A DNA stretch of 64,000 nucleotides from Dyella terrae (GCF_004322705.1 NZ_SIZZ01000004.1:1-64000), one strand, 5' to 3'; counted from the first letter of the stretch, positions 1 through 8,973 are shown. Made by a program: numbers and translations. The notes: generated from the letters alone by a model not told the origin.

Positions 1-39
1 ATCCACCGCAAGACGCCCACACAAGTCACCTGCGCACAC

Positions 40-51
40 TGTCAAAGATCA
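40..51 (-). promoter_or_regulatory. rRNA-operon boxA-like antitermination site
   Basis: Read on the minus strand this is TGATCTTTGACA, close to the boxA element of gammaproteobacterial rRNA leaders (TGCTCTTTAACA in E. coli). It is followed further left by CTTGTGTGGGCG, which also resembles conserved 16S leader sequence. NusB/NusE-type antitermination complexes bind such sites. The 16S gene itself would begin beyond the left edge and is not seen. The neighbouring order tyrS-rrn is also found in Pseudomonas. Confidence 0.7.
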
Positions 52-110
52 ATCACTTGCGACCGTTTCTTCCGATCGCCCCGAAACATTTCGTCCCGGG
101 TGAGCCGCTT

Positions 111-138
111 ACTATACATCGTCTTCCGTATCCGTCAA
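111..138 (-). promoter_or_regulatory. rRNA operon promoter P2 (sigma-70 type)
   Basis: On the minus strand TTGACG (133-138) and TATAGT (111-116) are separated by 16 bases. This is a strong sigma-70 promoter pointing left toward the boxA leader and the presumed 16S gene outside the window. It lies about 70 bases downstream of a second promoter, the usual tandem arrangement of rrn operons. Confidence 0.7.
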
Positions 139-208
139 CACCTTTCTGCGAGAATCTTTTGCTTCGTGGTGTTGCCGTCGGAAGGCGTTGGCCTGCGGCG
201 GGGGGCGA

Positions 209-237
209 ATAATAGGTAGACCCCCACCCCTTGGCAA
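209..237 (-). promoter_or_regulatory. rRNA operon promoter P1 (sigma-70 type)
   Basis: On the minus strand TTGCCA (232-237) and TATTAT (209-214) are separated by 17 bases, followed by a GC-rich stretch that could act as a discriminator. It is the upstream member of a tandem pair driving the leftward rRNA operon. It sits just downstream of the tyrS terminator hairpin, so rrn transcription is probably independent of tyrS. Confidence 0.6.
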
Positions 238-294
238 GCGATTTCGTGAAGATTTTTTGAAGTTTCACGTAAGCGCTTGTTCACGCTGAGAATC

Positions 295-330
295 GAGTTT
301 TCGGCCAGGGCGTGCCACGGCCGAAAACTC
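295..330 (-). terminator. tyrS 3' hairpin terminator
   Basis: A perfect 12-base inverted repeat, GAGTTTTCGGCC and GGCCGAAAACTC with a 12-base loop, starts 8 bases after the tyrS stop codon. There is no long U tract, so it may be a weak or factor-dependent terminator. It separates tyrS from the rrn promoters. Confidence 0.65.
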
Positions 331-337
331 GCCGTAG

Positions 338-1549
338 TCAGCCGTTCTTGAGGAGCACGCGGGCGAAATTGCGCTTGCCCACCTGCAGCACGGCCTCGAA
401 ACCGGCCTCGAAAACGCGCTGGGCGTCTTCCACCACCTCTGTATCTATACGCACCGCCCGCTCCTTGAGCTTGCGGTTTGCCTCGGAGTTGCTGGCCGTG
501 AGGCCGGCGGCCGTCAGCAGCGCGGGCAGGCGCAGGCCTTCGGCCGGCACCACTACCTCTGTAAGAGGAAGCAGACTCGTGTCGCCCTCCCCGCGCACCA
601 CGGCATGCCAGCCGGCGATGGCCAGCTCGGCGGCCTCGGCGCCATGGAAGCGGGCGGCCAGCTCGCGCGCCAGGCGAAGCTTGGCGTCACGCGGGTTGAG
701 CGCCCCGCTGGCGATGTCCACCTTCATCTGGGCCAGTTCGGCCAGCGACACGTCAAAGCTAAGCAGCTCAAACCAACGCCACATCAGTTCGTCGCCGATC
801 TTCATGGTCTTGGTGACGATGTCGATGGCCGGCTCATTGATACCAATGTAGTTGCCCAGCGACTTGGACATCTTGTTGACGCCGTCCAGGCCCTCGAGCA
901 GCGGCATGGTCAGTACGATCTGCGGCAGCTGGCCGTGGTGCTCCTGCAGCGCGCGCCCCATCAGCAGGTTGAACTTCTGATCGGTGCCGCCCAGCTCTAC
1001 GTCGCACTTGAGCGCGACGGAGTCGTAACCCTGCACCAGCGGATAGAGGAATTCGTGAATGGCGATCGGCTGCTGCGACCCATAACGCTTGGCGAAGTCG
1101 TCGCGCTCGAGCATGCGCGCCACCGTGTGCTGCGCGGCGAGCTTGATCATGTCGGCCGCCGTCATCTGGCCGAACCACTCGGAATTGAAGCGCAGCTCGG
1201 TCTTCTCGCGGTCCAGCACCTTATAGACCTGCTCGGCATACGTCTCGGCGTTGGCCAGCACGTCTTCGCGCGTCAGCGGCTTGCGCGTGACGTTCTTGCC
1301 CGTCGGATCGCCGATCATGCCGGTGAAGTCGCCGATCAGGAAAATGACCTGGTGGCCGAGATCCTGGAACTGCCGCATCTTGTTGAGCAGCACGGTATGG
1401 CCCAGGTGCAGGTCCGGCGCCGTGGGGTCGAAACCCGCCTTGATGCGGAGCGGACGACCGCTCTTAAGGCGTTCGAGCAGTTCTTCCTGCTTGATGATTT
1501 CGTCGGCGCCGCGCGCAATCGTAGCTAGCGCCTGCTCAAGCTCTTTCAT
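338..1549 (-). CDS. tyrS: Tyrosyl-tRNA synthetase
   Basis: This cytoplasmic class I enzyme charges tRNA-Tyr with tyrosine using ATP. The 403-residue protein has the class I signature HLGH near residue 49 in the N-terminal Rossmann fold, a KMSKS loop near residue 230, and a C-terminal S4-like RNA-binding tail containing the segment [12 protein letters not shown]. Length and motifs fit the TyrZ-like subfamily common in gammaproteobacteria. The ATG start has a GAGGA ribosome site. The gene is divergent from the M23 peptidase and lies immediately upstream of an rRNA operon, the same order as in Pseudomonas. Confidence 0.97.
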   Translation of the reverse strand: MKELEQALATIARGADEIIKQEELLERLKSGRPLRIKAGFDPTAPDLHLGHTVLLNKMRQFQDLGHQVIFLIGDFTGMIGDPTGKNVTRKPLTREDVLANAETYAEQVYKVLDREKTELRFNSEWFGQMTAADMIKLAAQHTVARMLERDDFAKRYGSQQPIAIHEFLYPLVQGYDSVALKCDVELGGTDQKFNLLMGRALQEHHGQLPQIVLTMPLLEGLDGVNKMSKSLGNYIGINEPAIDIVTKTMKIGDELMWRWFELLSFDVSLAELAQMKVDIASGALNPRDAKLRLARELAARFHGAEAAELAIAGWHAVVRGEGDTSLLPLTEVVVPAEGLRLPALLTAAGLTASNSEANRKLKERAVRIDTEVVEDAQRVFEAGFEAVLQVGKRNFARVLLKNG

Positions 1550-1663
1550 GGAATCCTCAACGATTTATGTGTCTCGACAGTCGAAATTGACGATGGCTGT
1601 CACATCGGGGCGTTAATTGTGCGTTAACCGGAAAGTTCACGCAAATCATTGATGGAAAAGGCG

Positions 1664-1693
1664 TTGACGCCCTTTACACGGGGCCGTTATGGT
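1664..1693 (+). promoter_or_regulatory. Possible promoter of the M23 peptidase gene
   Basis: TTGACG (1664-1669) is followed after 17 bases by TTATGG, or after 18 bases by TATGGT. If real, transcription would start near 1700. That makes the first possible start codon (1689) unlikely and favours the ATG at 1734. The rest of the 1550-1733 interval between tyrS and this gene shows nothing else clear. Confidence 0.4.
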
Positions 1694-1733
1694 ACGCCCC
1701 ATTATTAGAATTTGTACCGCGGGGCAACAGGGC

Positions 1734-3179
1734 ATGGGAGAGGGAAAGCAGATTGCGCGCGCAGCGCGGAAGCAGGCTATCCGCCGCAAGGCGCAGCGTC
1801 GCCACTCTCATTTCTACGAACGCTTCTCGCACTGGTCTTTCTGCAGTCACACCGAGCATGAGCCGATTCGTTGGCATCGCGAGCGCTGGATGCTCGCCGG
1901 CACGGCCCTCCTGATCACGGCACTCTCCGGTTTCATCATTCCCGCCTGGGCCAGCGCGATGCGGCCCGATCCGACGCCCGCCGCGCACGCGATGCTGCCG
2001 CTGGCCCTGCCCAAGACCCTTCCCGAAGTCGTGCATGCCCCGACGGTCGAGGACTGGCACATCGTGCAGGTGCGTCCCGGCCAGACCCTCTCCGATATTT
2101 TCCAGAGCCAGGGCCTGAGCCTCACCGATCTTCAGCGCGTGATGGATGAAGCCGGCTCCGCAAAATCCGCACTTCACAATATCCGCCCTGGCCAGGAGTT
2201 CGATTTCCTGCTGGGCAGCGACGGCGGCCTCAAGGGCATCCGCTTCGACAAAGACGAATCGAATCGCGCCATCGTGCGCTTCGACGACGGCAATAAAGCC
2301 ACCGTAACCGCGCAGGTGCGCGAGGTGGAGCGTCGCGAACACGTATCGCACGGCACGATCGACAGCTCGCTGTTTGCCGCAGGCTCCAAGGCGGGCATGA
2401 GCAGCGCGATGGTGCTCAAGCTCGCCGAACTCTTCAAATACGACATCGACTTCGTGCAAGACCTGCGCGCCGGCGACAGCTTCACCGTCATCTATGACGA
2501 CGTGTATCGCGACGGCTCCTATTTGCGCGAAGGCGAAATCGTCGCCGCCGAGTTCGTGAACCAGGGCAAGCGCTACACCGCGTATCGCTTCAAGAAGGAC
2601 GATGGCAACTACGGCTGGTTCAGCGAAGACGGTCGCCCGATCCAGAAGTCCTTCCTGCGCATCCCCGTCGACTTCACCCGCATCTCCTCGCAGTTCAGCG
2701 CCGCACGCATGCATCCGGTGCTCGGCCGCATGCGCGCGCACAAGGGCGTGGATTACGCCGCGCCCACGGGCACGCCGATCCATGCAGCTGGCGACGGCGT
2801 GGTGAAGTACAAGGGTTGGATGAATGGCTACGGCAACTTCGTGGTGATCCAGCACAACAGCTCCATCAGCACCGCTTATGGCCACATGTCGCGCTTCGCC
2901 AACGTCAAGCTCGGCCAGCGCGTGAGCCAGGGTGCGGTGATCGGCTTCGTCGGCATGACCGGCCTGGCCACCGGCCCGCACCTGCATTACGAATTCCGCG
3001 TCAACAACCTGCAGCGCGATCCGCAGACGGTCACCTTGCCCAAGCCCGAGCCCCTTCCGGCCGTGCAGCTGGCGAAGTTCAAGTCGACCGTAGTGCAGCC
3101 GCAGCTGGCTCGCCTCAAGGCGCTCGATGCCAACGTCAAACTGGCCCGCGTCAGCGGCGCTACGCGTAACGACGACTGA
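1734..3179 (+). CDS. M23-family peptidoglycan endopeptidase, MepM/OapA-like
   Basis: Predicted zinc endopeptidase that cuts peptide cross-links in murein. The 481-residue protein has a basic cytoplasmic N-terminus, one transmembrane segment around residues 54-76, a LysM/OapA-like region (VQVRPGQTLSDIF) around 105-150, and a C-terminal LytM/M23 domain. The zinc-binding motifs HKGVDYAAP and HLHYE are both present, so the site looks active. An upstream in-frame start at 1689 would fall inside the probable promoter, so I use 1734. anmK follows 11 bases later, which links murein cutting with anhydro-MurNAc recycling. The same pair occurs beside tyrS in Pseudomonas. Confidence 0.9.
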   Translation: MGEGKQIARAARKQAIRRKAQRRHSHFYERFSHWSFCSHTEHEPIRWHRERWMLAGTALLITALSGFIIPAWASAMRPDPTPAAHAMLPLALPKTLPEVVHAPTVEDWHIVQVRPGQTLSDIFQSQGLSLTDLQRVMDEAGSAKSALHNIRPGQEFDFLLGSDGGLKGIRFDKDESNRAIVRFDDGNKATVTAQVREVERREHVSHGTIDSSLFAAGSKAGMSSAMVLKLAELFKYDIDFVQDLRAGDSFTVIYDDVYRDGSYLREGEIVAAEFVNQGKRYTAYRFKKDDGNYGWFSEDGRPIQKSFLRIPVDFTRISSQFSAARMHPVLGRMRAHKGVDYAAPTGTPIHAAGDGVVKYKGWMNGYGNFVVIQHNSSISTAYGHMSRFANVKLGQRVSQGAVIGFVGMTGLATGPHLHYEFRVNNLQRDPQTVTLPKPEPLPAVQLAKFKSTVVQPQLARLKALDANVKLARVSGATRNDD

Positions 3180-3190
3180 GTTCCCACAAC

Positions 3191-4312
3191 GTGGATGATG
3201 CTTCGGCGCTGTATATCGGCCTGATTTCCGGCACCAGCGCTGACGGCATCGATGCCGCGCTGGTGCAGTTCGATCACGATCAACCACGTCTTGTCGGTGC
3301 CATCGCCCATCCGTGGCCGGCGCCGCTACGCGAACGCATCCTTGCCGTGGCACAGGATGAAACGCGGCTGGATCTGGACGCCTACGGTCGCCTCGATGTC
3401 GCCATCGGCGAGCAGTTCGCGCAAGCAACGCTCGCGCTGCTCGCGCACACCCAAACCGATCCGGCCACGGTTCGCGCCGTTGGCTCGCACGGTCAGACCT
3501 TGCGCCACCGTCCGCAAGGCGAACATCCCTTTACGCTCCAGGTGGGCGATGCCAGCGTGATCGCCGAACGCACGGGCATCGACACCGTGGCCGATTTCCG
3601 TCGTGCCGACGTGGCCGCTGGCGGACAAGGCGCGCCCTTGCTGCCGGCCGTGCATGCGATGTTGCTGGCCCAGCCAGGCCAGACGCGTGTCGTGCTCAAT
3701 CTTGGCGGCATCGCCAACATCACGGTGTTGCGCGCCGATGGGCATGTGTTCGGATTCGATACCGGGCCGGCCAATGGCCTGATGGATGCGTGGTGCCTGC
3801 GCCATCTCGGCGAAGGTTTTGATCGCGACGGCGCGTTCGCGCGACAGGGTCGCGTTGACGCCGCCTTGCTCGATGCGCTGCTGGCCGACAGCTATTTTGC
3901 TGCCCTACCGCCCAAGAGCACGGGACGCGAACACTTCCATCTCCACTGGTTCGACGCGCACCCGCGCGTGGCCGAACTCTCGCCGGAGGATGCACAAGCG
4001 ACGCTGCTCGAGCTGTCTGCGTGGACTGTCGCTGATGCCATCCGTCAGCACGCGGCCGATGCGCGGGACGTCCTCGCCTGCGGCGGTGGCGTCCATAACG
4101 CTGCGCTCATGCAGCGCCTCGGCGAATTGCTTGCGCCAGCAAACGTGCTGAGCACGGCGCGGTTCGGCGTCGATCCGGATTTCCTTGAGGCCACGGCCTT
4201 TGCGTGGCTCGCGCGGCAACGGCTGCTGGGTCTTCCCGGCAATCTGCCCGCCGTGACGGGCGCACGCGGCCCTCGCGTGCTCGGCGCGGTGTATCCGGCG
4301 CCCCGGGCCTAA
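3191..4312 (+). CDS. anmK: Anhydro-N-acetylmuramic acid kinase
   Basis: Cytoplasmic recycling enzyme that phosphorylates and opens 1,6-anhydro-MurNAc to give MurNAc-6-phosphate. The 373-residue protein starts with GTG. It carries the N-terminal phosphate-binding motif LISGTSADGIDAA and the later segments NLGGIANIT and FDTGPANGLMD, characteristic of AnmK within the hexokinase/actin-like fold. It follows the M23 endopeptidase by 11 bases and is probably cotranscribed. Its last four bases overlap the 3' end of the opposing small gene. The AmpG-like permease that would import its substrate is encoded 0.5 kb downstream on the other strand. Confidence 0.96.
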   Translation: MDDASALYIGLISGTSADGIDAALVQFDHDQPRLVGAIAHPWPAPLRERILAVAQDETRLDLDAYGRLDVAIGEQFAQATLALLAHTQTDPATVRAVGSHGQTLRHRPQGEHPFTLQVGDASVIAERTGIDTVADFRRADVAAGGQGAPLLPAVHAMLLAQPGQTRVVLNLGGIANITVLRADGHVFGFDTGPANGLMDAWCLRHLGEGFDRDGAFARQGRVDAALLDALLADSYFAALPPKSTGREHFHLHWFDAHPRVAELSPEDAQATLLELSAWTVADAIRQHAADARDVLACGGGVHNAALMQRLGELLAPANVLSTARFGVDPDFLEATAFAWLARQRLLGLPGNLPAVTGARGPRVLGAVYPAPRA

Positions 4313-4614
4313 GCGCCCAGCGTATCGTCCAGTCCCAGGTTGGCCGGCGCCAGCTGCGTCGGTCGCGCCAGCGACAACGCCTGGATGGCTTCCTGGAAAA
4401 CGGCTTTCTCCTTCGCGTCCCACTGCCCGGCCAGCACCGTAAGCTCGCCGGGATCGAGCATGGTTTCAGCAAAGATGTTGCCCGAGCTCATGCCCAGGCC
4501 GTGGCGCAGTGCATGCAGCACCACGTCGTTGATCGACCACTGCCGCTCCTTGGCCAGCTGCTTGATGCGCTCGGCCATGAGGCTGTCGATGTGACGAATG
4601 ACGATGTCCGGCAC
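4309..4614 (-). CDS. Small ribbon-helix-helix-like protein (possible DNA-binding regulator)
   Basis: A 101-residue protein with a GTG start. The N-terminal 45 residues (PDIVIRHIDSLMAERIKQLA then SINDVVLHALRHGL) fit the beta-strand plus two helices of an Arc/FitA-type ribbon-helix-helix domain. The C-terminal half has no recognisable motif. No toxin such as a PIN-domain protein lies next to it, so an antitoxin role is not supported. It converges on anmK with a four-base overlap. It could be a stand-alone repressor, but the function is unknown. Confidence 0.7.
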   Translation of the reverse strand: MPDIVIRHIDSLMAERIKQLAKERQWSINDVVLHALRHGLGMSSGNIFAETMLDPGELTVLAGQWDAKEKAVFQEAIQALSLARPTQLAPANLGLDDTLGA

Positions 4615-4798
4615 AGCGCTCGCTCCGACTAATCACGCATGGGCCCCTGTGCGAGGGATGGTGACGGTGCGGTTACGGCGGCGCAAGTCGGCCGTTTGGC
4701 TGAATCTGCGGGCTGTTTGGCAGTCTGGAGGCGCAAGGACGCATGAGTTTGCGAAAGCGTGAAGTGCGCCGGCGAGGTCGCGTGAGGGCTGCGACGCA

Positions 4799-4822
4799 AG
4801 AGGGGCCATCGCGGGCCCCTTT
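4799..4822 (-). terminator. Hairpin terminator after the AmpG-like gene
   Basis: AGGGGCC (4801-4807) and GGGCCCCT (4813-4820) form a short strong stem 18 bases past the stop codon of the AmpG-like gene on the minus strand, followed by TCTT. The remaining bases between 4615 and 4798 contain no recognisable gene or site. Confidence 0.5.
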
Positions 4823-4839
4823 CGTGGACATCGCGAACG

Positions 4840-6150
4840 CTAGGACGCCAGCCGCTCGGCTTCCTTGCTCCGATGGAAGCGCCACAGGGCGGCGTACAGA
4901 AGGCTGGCCGGAATGAGGGCTACCACCGTCAGCACAAAGAACCCGCTGTATCCGGCAGCCGTGGCGATGCCGCCCGCGAAAAAGCCCAGCACCTTGCCCG
5001 GCAGGTTCACCAGGGAGCTAAGCAACGCGTACTGCGTGGCCGTGTGCTGCCGGTTCACCAGCGATGAAAGGAACGCCACCGTCGGCGGCCCCAGCACGCC
5101 CAGCGTAAAGTTCTCGCAGGAGATCACCAGCGTGAGCACCATCAGATTGCCGGGGTGGACCATCAGCCACAGATAGAGCAGGTTGCTGCAGCCGCAGATC
5201 ACCATGGCCGCCCCCAGCGTGCGCCAGGCACCGAAGCGGGCCACGGCGGCACCGCCGACGAACACACCGGCAATGCCGATCCAGACGCCATAGATCTTGG
5301 TCACCGCGCCAATCTGCGTCTTGGTGAAACCCATGTCACGGTAGAACGGGCTCATGACGCCACCGATCGTGGCCTGCTCGGGAATCTTGAACAGCAGAAT
5401 GAACAGCAGCGTCAGCCCGGCGATCCACCAGCCATAGCGCCGGAAGAAATCCGTAAACGGATCGACCACCGCCTCGCGCATGGCCTCGCCCCAGCCCTGT
5501 GGACGCACGCGAATTACATCAGGCTCACGCGCGACCAGCGTCACGGCCATCGGCACCAGCATGGAGAAGGCCATGATCAGGTAGACGACGTGCCAGGGAA
5601 GGTGATCGGCCAGGATCAGCGCCACGGCGCCGGCAAGGAGCAGACCCAGTCGATAGCCCAGGGCGTACGTCGCCACCAGCGCGCCCTGCGCTTCCACGGG
5701 CGCAATCTCGATGCGATAGGCATCGACCGCGATGTCCTGCGTCGCGCCGAAAAACGCCACCAAAAGGGTCACCGCCACGAAAGGCGCCAGCTGCACCGGC
5801 GTAAGCACGGCCATGGCCAGCAAGCCGATGGCGACGCAAATCTGTGAAAACAACAACCAGCCCCGGCGTTGCCCGAGGCGTCGGAAACCCGGCAATTGCC
5901 AGTGGTCGAGCAAGGGCGCCCACATGAACTTGAACGCGTAGGTCATGCCCGCGCTCGCGATCATGGTGATGTCCTTCAGGTCGATGCCCTTTTCCTTCAA
6001 CCAGAAGGCCAGGGTACCGGCCACCAGCAAGAACGGCAGGCCAGAGGAAAAACCCAGCAGGCACATCGTCCACGCCGCTGGCTGCGAAAACGCCTTCCAG
6101 ACCGAAACGCGAGCGGGCTTGGGCGTATCGGCGCTGACCTCAGTCGGCAT
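4840..6150 (-). CDS. ampG: AmpG-family muropeptide/MFS permease
   Basis: Inner-membrane major-facilitator permease of about 12-14 segments and 436 residues. AmpG proteins import GlcNAc-anhydroMurNAc muropeptides for recycling and for beta-lactamase induction. The N-terminus LLGFSSGLPFLLVAGTLAFW and the later FGATQDIAVDAYRIE are typical AmpG-family segments. I chose the ATG at 6150 because the longer frame has no ribosome site. This start overlaps the end of the exonuclease III gene by 11 bases, so the two are likely translationally coupled. The nearby anmK and M23 genes support a role in murein recycling. A related MFS substrate is the main alternative. Confidence 0.88.
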   Translation of the reverse strand: MPTEVSADTPKPARVSVWKAFSQPAAWTMCLLGFSSGLPFLLVAGTLAFWLKEKGIDLKDITMIASAGMTYAFKFMWAPLLDHWQLPGFRRLGQRRGWLLFSQICVAIGLLAMAVLTPVQLAPFVAVTLLVAFFGATQDIAVDAYRIEIAPVEAQGALVATYALGYRLGLLLAGAVALILADHLPWHVVYLIMAFSMLVPMAVTLVAREPDVIRVRPQGWGEAMREAVVDPFTDFFRRYGWWIAGLTLLFILLFKIPEQATIGGVMSPFYRDMGFTKTQIGAVTKIYGVWIGIAGVFVGGAAVARFGAWRTLGAAMVICGCSNLLYLWLMVHPGNLMVLTLVISCENFTLGVLGPPTVAFLSSLVNRQHTATQYALLSSLVNLPGKVLGFFAGGIATAAGYSGFFVLTVVALIPASLLYAALWRFHRSKEAERLAS

Positions 6151-6913
6151 AGTCCACCGTGTAGGGCGCATGGTCGGAGAAACGCTCGTCGCGATACACC
6201 GAGCAATGCTTCAGGCGCTCGCGCAGCGACGGCGACACCACCTGGTAATCGATGCGCCAACCCACGTTGTTCTCTCGCGCGCGGCCGCGGTTGGACCACC
6301 ACGTGTACTCGACATCGTCCGCGCCGCGGATGGCGCGGAAACTGTCCACCCAGCCGCGCTGCTGGAACAGCAGGTCCAGCCAGGCGCGCTCTTCGGGCAG
6401 GCAGCCGGAGTTCTTCTGGTTCGAGGTCCAGTTCTTGATGTCGTTCCTGGTGTGGACGATGTTCCAGTCCCCGCAGATCACGTAGTCGCGGCCGCTTTCG
6501 AGCCATTCCTGGAAGATCGGCGTGATCCAGTCCATCACCTTGAACTTGAACTGCTGACGCTCATCGCCGGACGAACCCGACGGCACATAGAGCGACACCA
6601 CGCTGAGCTTGCCGAAACGCGCTTCGATGTAACGCCCTTCGTTGTCGAACTCGTCCCAGCCCAGCGAGGTGATCACCTGGTCGGGTTCGCGCCTGGCGTA
6701 AATCGCCACGCCGCTGTAGCCCTTCTTGCTGGTCGCATCGCGATAGAAGCAATGGTGGCCATCCGGGCGAAACATCGGATCGCTGAGCTGGTCTTCCTGC
6801 GCCTTGGTTTCCTGCAGGCAGACCACGTCGGCCTTCTGCGCACGCAACCACTCGAAGACGCCCTTGTTGGCGGCGGATCGGATGCCATTGGCGTTCAAGC
6901 TGATGATGCGCAT
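6140..6913 (-). CDS. xthA: Exodeoxyribonuclease III (AP endonuclease)
   Basis: DNA-repair enzyme of the exonuclease/endonuclease/phosphatase superfamily that nicks abasic sites and trims 3' ends. The 257-residue protein begins MRIISLNANGIRSAANKG and has the metal-binding LQETK motif, GDWNIVHTRNDIKNW and the C-terminal FSDHAP catalytic histidine motif. Length is typical. The start has an AGGA site. It is the first gene of a probable two-gene unit with the AmpG-like permease, whose start codon lies inside its 3' end. The GNAT gene is divergent from it. Confidence 0.95.
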   Translation of the reverse strand: MRIISLNANGIRSAANKGVFEWLRAQKADVVCLQETKAQEDQLSDPMFRPDGHHCFYRDATSKKGYSGVAIYARREPDQVITSLGWDEFDNEGRYIEARFGKLSVVSLYVPSGSSGDERQQFKFKVMDWITPIFQEWLESGRDYVICGDWNIVHTRNDIKNWTSNQKNSGCLPEERAWLDLLFQQRGWVDSFRAIRGADDVEYTWWSNRGRARENNVGWRIDYQVVSPSLRERLKHCSVYRDERFSDHAPYTVDYAD

Positions 6914-6949
6914 GGTGAATTCCTGGTGGGGTGCGCCATCATAGCAACC

Positions 6950-7447
6950 ATGTCCACACTCGCCTTCCCGATTGTCGTGGCCATCGTGACGCCGGACATC
7001 CGGGCGGCGGTGCTCGCACTGAGCGTGCGCCCGGAGCAGGCCGCGTTCGTCGGGCCGGTGCAGGTCTCCCTGCTCGATGCCGAGCAATGCGCGGGGAGCA
7101 CGCCGATGGCGATTCTCCGCGACGGCGTGCCGATCGGTTACTACCGCATCGAACATGCGGCCAGCAGCGTGGTCGACCGGGACTTCGAGGTTCCCTCGAT
7201 CGGCCTGCGCTCCTTTTTCATCGATACCGCCTGGCAGGGGCGTGGTCTGGGCCAGCCTGTGATGACGGCACTGATCCGCGACATGGCCACACGCCACCAC
7301 GAGGCGCGCCAGGTGGTGCTGACCGTGAATTGCCGCAATACCGCCGCGCTGGCGCTCTATTGTCGAGCCGGCTTCGTCCAGCACGGGGGGCTGTACCATG
7401 GTGGCCGCGCCGGGCCGCAACACGTGCTCGTGCGTCCCCTTCCCTGA
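6950..7447 (+). CDS. GNAT-family N-acetyltransferase
   Basis: A 165-residue protein of the GCN5-related acetyltransferase fold. The acetyl-CoA binding segment is visible as [20 protein letters not shown], with the late helix and strand [19 protein letters not shown] typical of the family. The substrate cannot be told from sequence. It starts 36 bases from the divergent exonuclease III gene, and its stop lies 22 bases before pyrE, so it may lead a short operon with pyrE. Confidence 0.85.
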   Translation: MSTLAFPIVVAIVTPDIRAAVLALSVRPEQAAFVGPVQVSLLDAEQCAGSTPMAILRDGVPIGYYRIEHAASSVVDRDFEVPSIGLRSFFIDTAWQGRGLGQPVMTALIRDMATRHHEARQVVLTVNCRNTAALALYCRAGFVQHGGLYHGGRAGPQHVLVRPLP

Positions 7448-7469
7448 CCGACCGCCAGCGAGACCTCCC

Positions 7470-8117
7470 GTGCACGACTACCAGCGCGACTTCATCGATC
7501 TGACCCTGCAGCGCGACGTGCTGCGCTTTGGCGAATTCACGCTCAAGTCCGGCCGGCTGAGCCCGTACTTCTTCAATATGGGCCGCATCGACACGGGTGC
7601 CGCACTGGCCCGGCTGGGTCGCGCCTATGCTTCTGCCCTGGTCAATTCGGGCCTGCAGATCGACATGCTGTTCGGGCCAGCCTACAAGGGCATTCCACTC
7701 GCGGCGGCCACGGCCATCGCCCTGGCCGACGAGCACGGCCGCGACCTGCCCTGGGCCTACAACCGCAAGGAAGCCAAGGACCACGGCGAGGGTGGCGTGC
7801 TGGTGGGCGCTCCGCTGACGGGCCGCGTGCTGATCGTCGACGATGTGATGACCGCCGGCACCGCGGTGCGCGAATCGCTGGCGCTGATCCGCGCCCAGGG
7901 CGCTACGCCCGCCGGCGTGCTGATCGCGCTCGACCGCCAGGAGCGCGGCCAGGGCGCGCTGTCCGCGGCCCAGGAAGTCACCGCCGATTACGGCATCCCG
8001 GTCATCGCGATTACCAGCCTGACCGATGTCATGGCCTATACCGGCGAGCGGCCCGACCTGGCCGATCATTACGCTCGCCTGCTGGCCTATCGGGATACCT
8101 ATGGCGTGACCGCATGA
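7470..8117 (+). CDS. pyrE: Orotate phosphoribosyltransferase
   Basis: Cytoplasmic pyrimidine-synthesis enzyme that joins orotate to PRPP to give OMP. The 215-residue length matches E. coli PyrE. The PRPP-binding signature [16 protein letters not shown] is present near residue 120, and the N-terminus has the family segment [14 protein letters not shown]. Translation begins at GTG 7470, the only start that gives the normal N-terminus. The linkage of pyrE with exonuclease III in this region is common in gammaproteobacteria. Confidence 0.96.
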   Translation: MHDYQRDFIDLTLQRDVLRFGEFTLKSGRLSPYFFNMGRIDTGAALARLGRAYASALVNSGLQIDMLFGPAYKGIPLAAATAIALADEHGRDLPWAYNRKEAKDHGEGGVLVGAPLTGRVLIVDDVMTAGTAVRESLALIRAQGATPAGVLIALDRQERGQGALSAAQEVTADYGIPVIAITSLTDVMAYTGERPDLADHYARLLAYRDTYGVTA

Positions 8118-8168
8118 GCAAGCCACATCAAATGGGGACCGGCGTCACACCAACATCGGTGACGGCGA

Positions 8169-8196
8169 CTGACCCCGGGACAGCGAAGGCTATACT
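8169..8196 (+). promoter_or_regulatory. Possible promoter of the DUF4124 gene
   Basis: TATACT at 8191-8196 is a good -10 element, 23 bases before the ATG of the next gene. A weak -35 match, CTGACC at 8169-8174, lies 16 bases upstream of it. Confidence 0.35.
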
Positions 8197-8218
8197 TCGC
8201 CCTTCAAGGGGGAAGTCC

Positions 8219-8863
8219 ATGCGCAAAACCGTTTCGATAATCGCTGGCGTGGCGATGATGGCCTGCATGGCCGCACACGCCTTTCCGAGCAAAACTTCGC
8301 CAAGTTCCCTTCGCTACAAATGGCATGACAGCCAGGGAAACCTGCATTTCAGCGACAGCCTGACGACGGACGCCATCAAGAACGGCTATGACATCGTCAA
8401 TGACCGCGGCATCGTGGTGCGGCACATCGATCGCACGCTCAACGCCGAGGAAAAGGTCGAAGCCAAGAAGCAGGCCGATGCCCTCGCCGCGCAGCAGCGC
8501 TCGGCCCAGGAGCAGGTGCGCAGCGATTCGCAGATGTTGTCCGCCTATCCGAACGAAGATGCCTATCGCGCCGTGCTCAGGCAGGAACTGGACAATATCG
8601 ACCAGCAGATCAACACCACGCAGATCAACCTGCGCAGCCAGGAGAAGGCACTGACCGACCTGCTCGGCCGCGCCGGCGACCTGGAGCGCGCCAAGCAGCC
8701 GGTGCCGAAATACCTCACCGACTCCATTGCCAAGCAACGCGGCGTGGTCGCCAACCAGCGCACGACGCTGGAGCGCCAGCAGGACAATCGCGACGCCACC
8801 GCGAAGCGGATGGAGCTGCAGTTGCGGCACTATCGGGATCTGAAGGCGGCGCAGGGGAAGTGA
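8219..8863 (+). CDS. DUF4124 domain periplasmic protein
   Basis: A 214-residue exported protein. It has a signal peptide (MRKTVSIIAGVAMMACMAAHA), then the DUF4124 motif YKWHDSQGNLHFSDS around residues 32-46, and a long charged, glutamine-rich helical region that probably forms a coiled coil. DUF4124 proteins are small envelope proteins common in Xanthomonadales and have no established function. The start is set by the AGGGGGAAG ribosome site before 8219; a longer in-frame extension overlaps pyrE and lacks a signal peptide. The gene converges on the phosphomannomutase gene with repeat copy 1 between them. Confidence 0.8.
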   Translation: MRKTVSIIAGVAMMACMAAHAFPSKTSPSSLRYKWHDSQGNLHFSDSLTTDAIKNGYDIVNDRGIVVRHIDRTLNAEEKVEAKKQADALAAQQRSAQEQVRSDSQMLSAYPNEDAYRAVLRQELDNIDQQINTTQINLRSQEKALTDLLGRAGDLERAKQPVPKYLTDSIAKQRGVVANQRTTLERQQDNRDATAKRMELQLRHYRDLKAAQGK

Positions 8864-8913
8864 GTTGGCCCGCGTTGCGGGCTGTGAAGGGTTAAACGGT
8901 GAACGGTGAACAG

Positions 8914-8945
8914 AAAAAGCGCGCTCCACAGGGTGCGCTTTTTTG
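8914..8945 (+). terminator. Intrinsic terminator after the DUF4124 gene
   Basis: AAAAAGCGC (8914-8922) and GCGCTTTTTT (8935-8944) form an A-tract/stem/T-tract hairpin downstream of the plus-strand DUF4124 gene. It sits inside repeat copy 1. Confidence 0.75.
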
Positions 8946-8973
8946 CTATCGGATTCCGTGGCATTACCCAAAG

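Noticed and set aside
53-268. A 71-codon open frame on the minus strand at the left edge
   Set aside because: It overlaps both rRNA promoters and the leader, and shows no protein features.
1674-3428. A 584-codon open frame on the minus strand opposite the M23 peptidase
   Set aside because: It mirrors the codon pattern of the real plus-strand gene, has no ribosome site and shows no family motif. It is a shadow of high-GC coding sequence.
4309-4614. Type II toxin-antitoxin system with the ribbon-helix-helix-like protein as antitoxin
   Set aside because: Neither neighbour is a toxin; they are anmK and an MFS permease.
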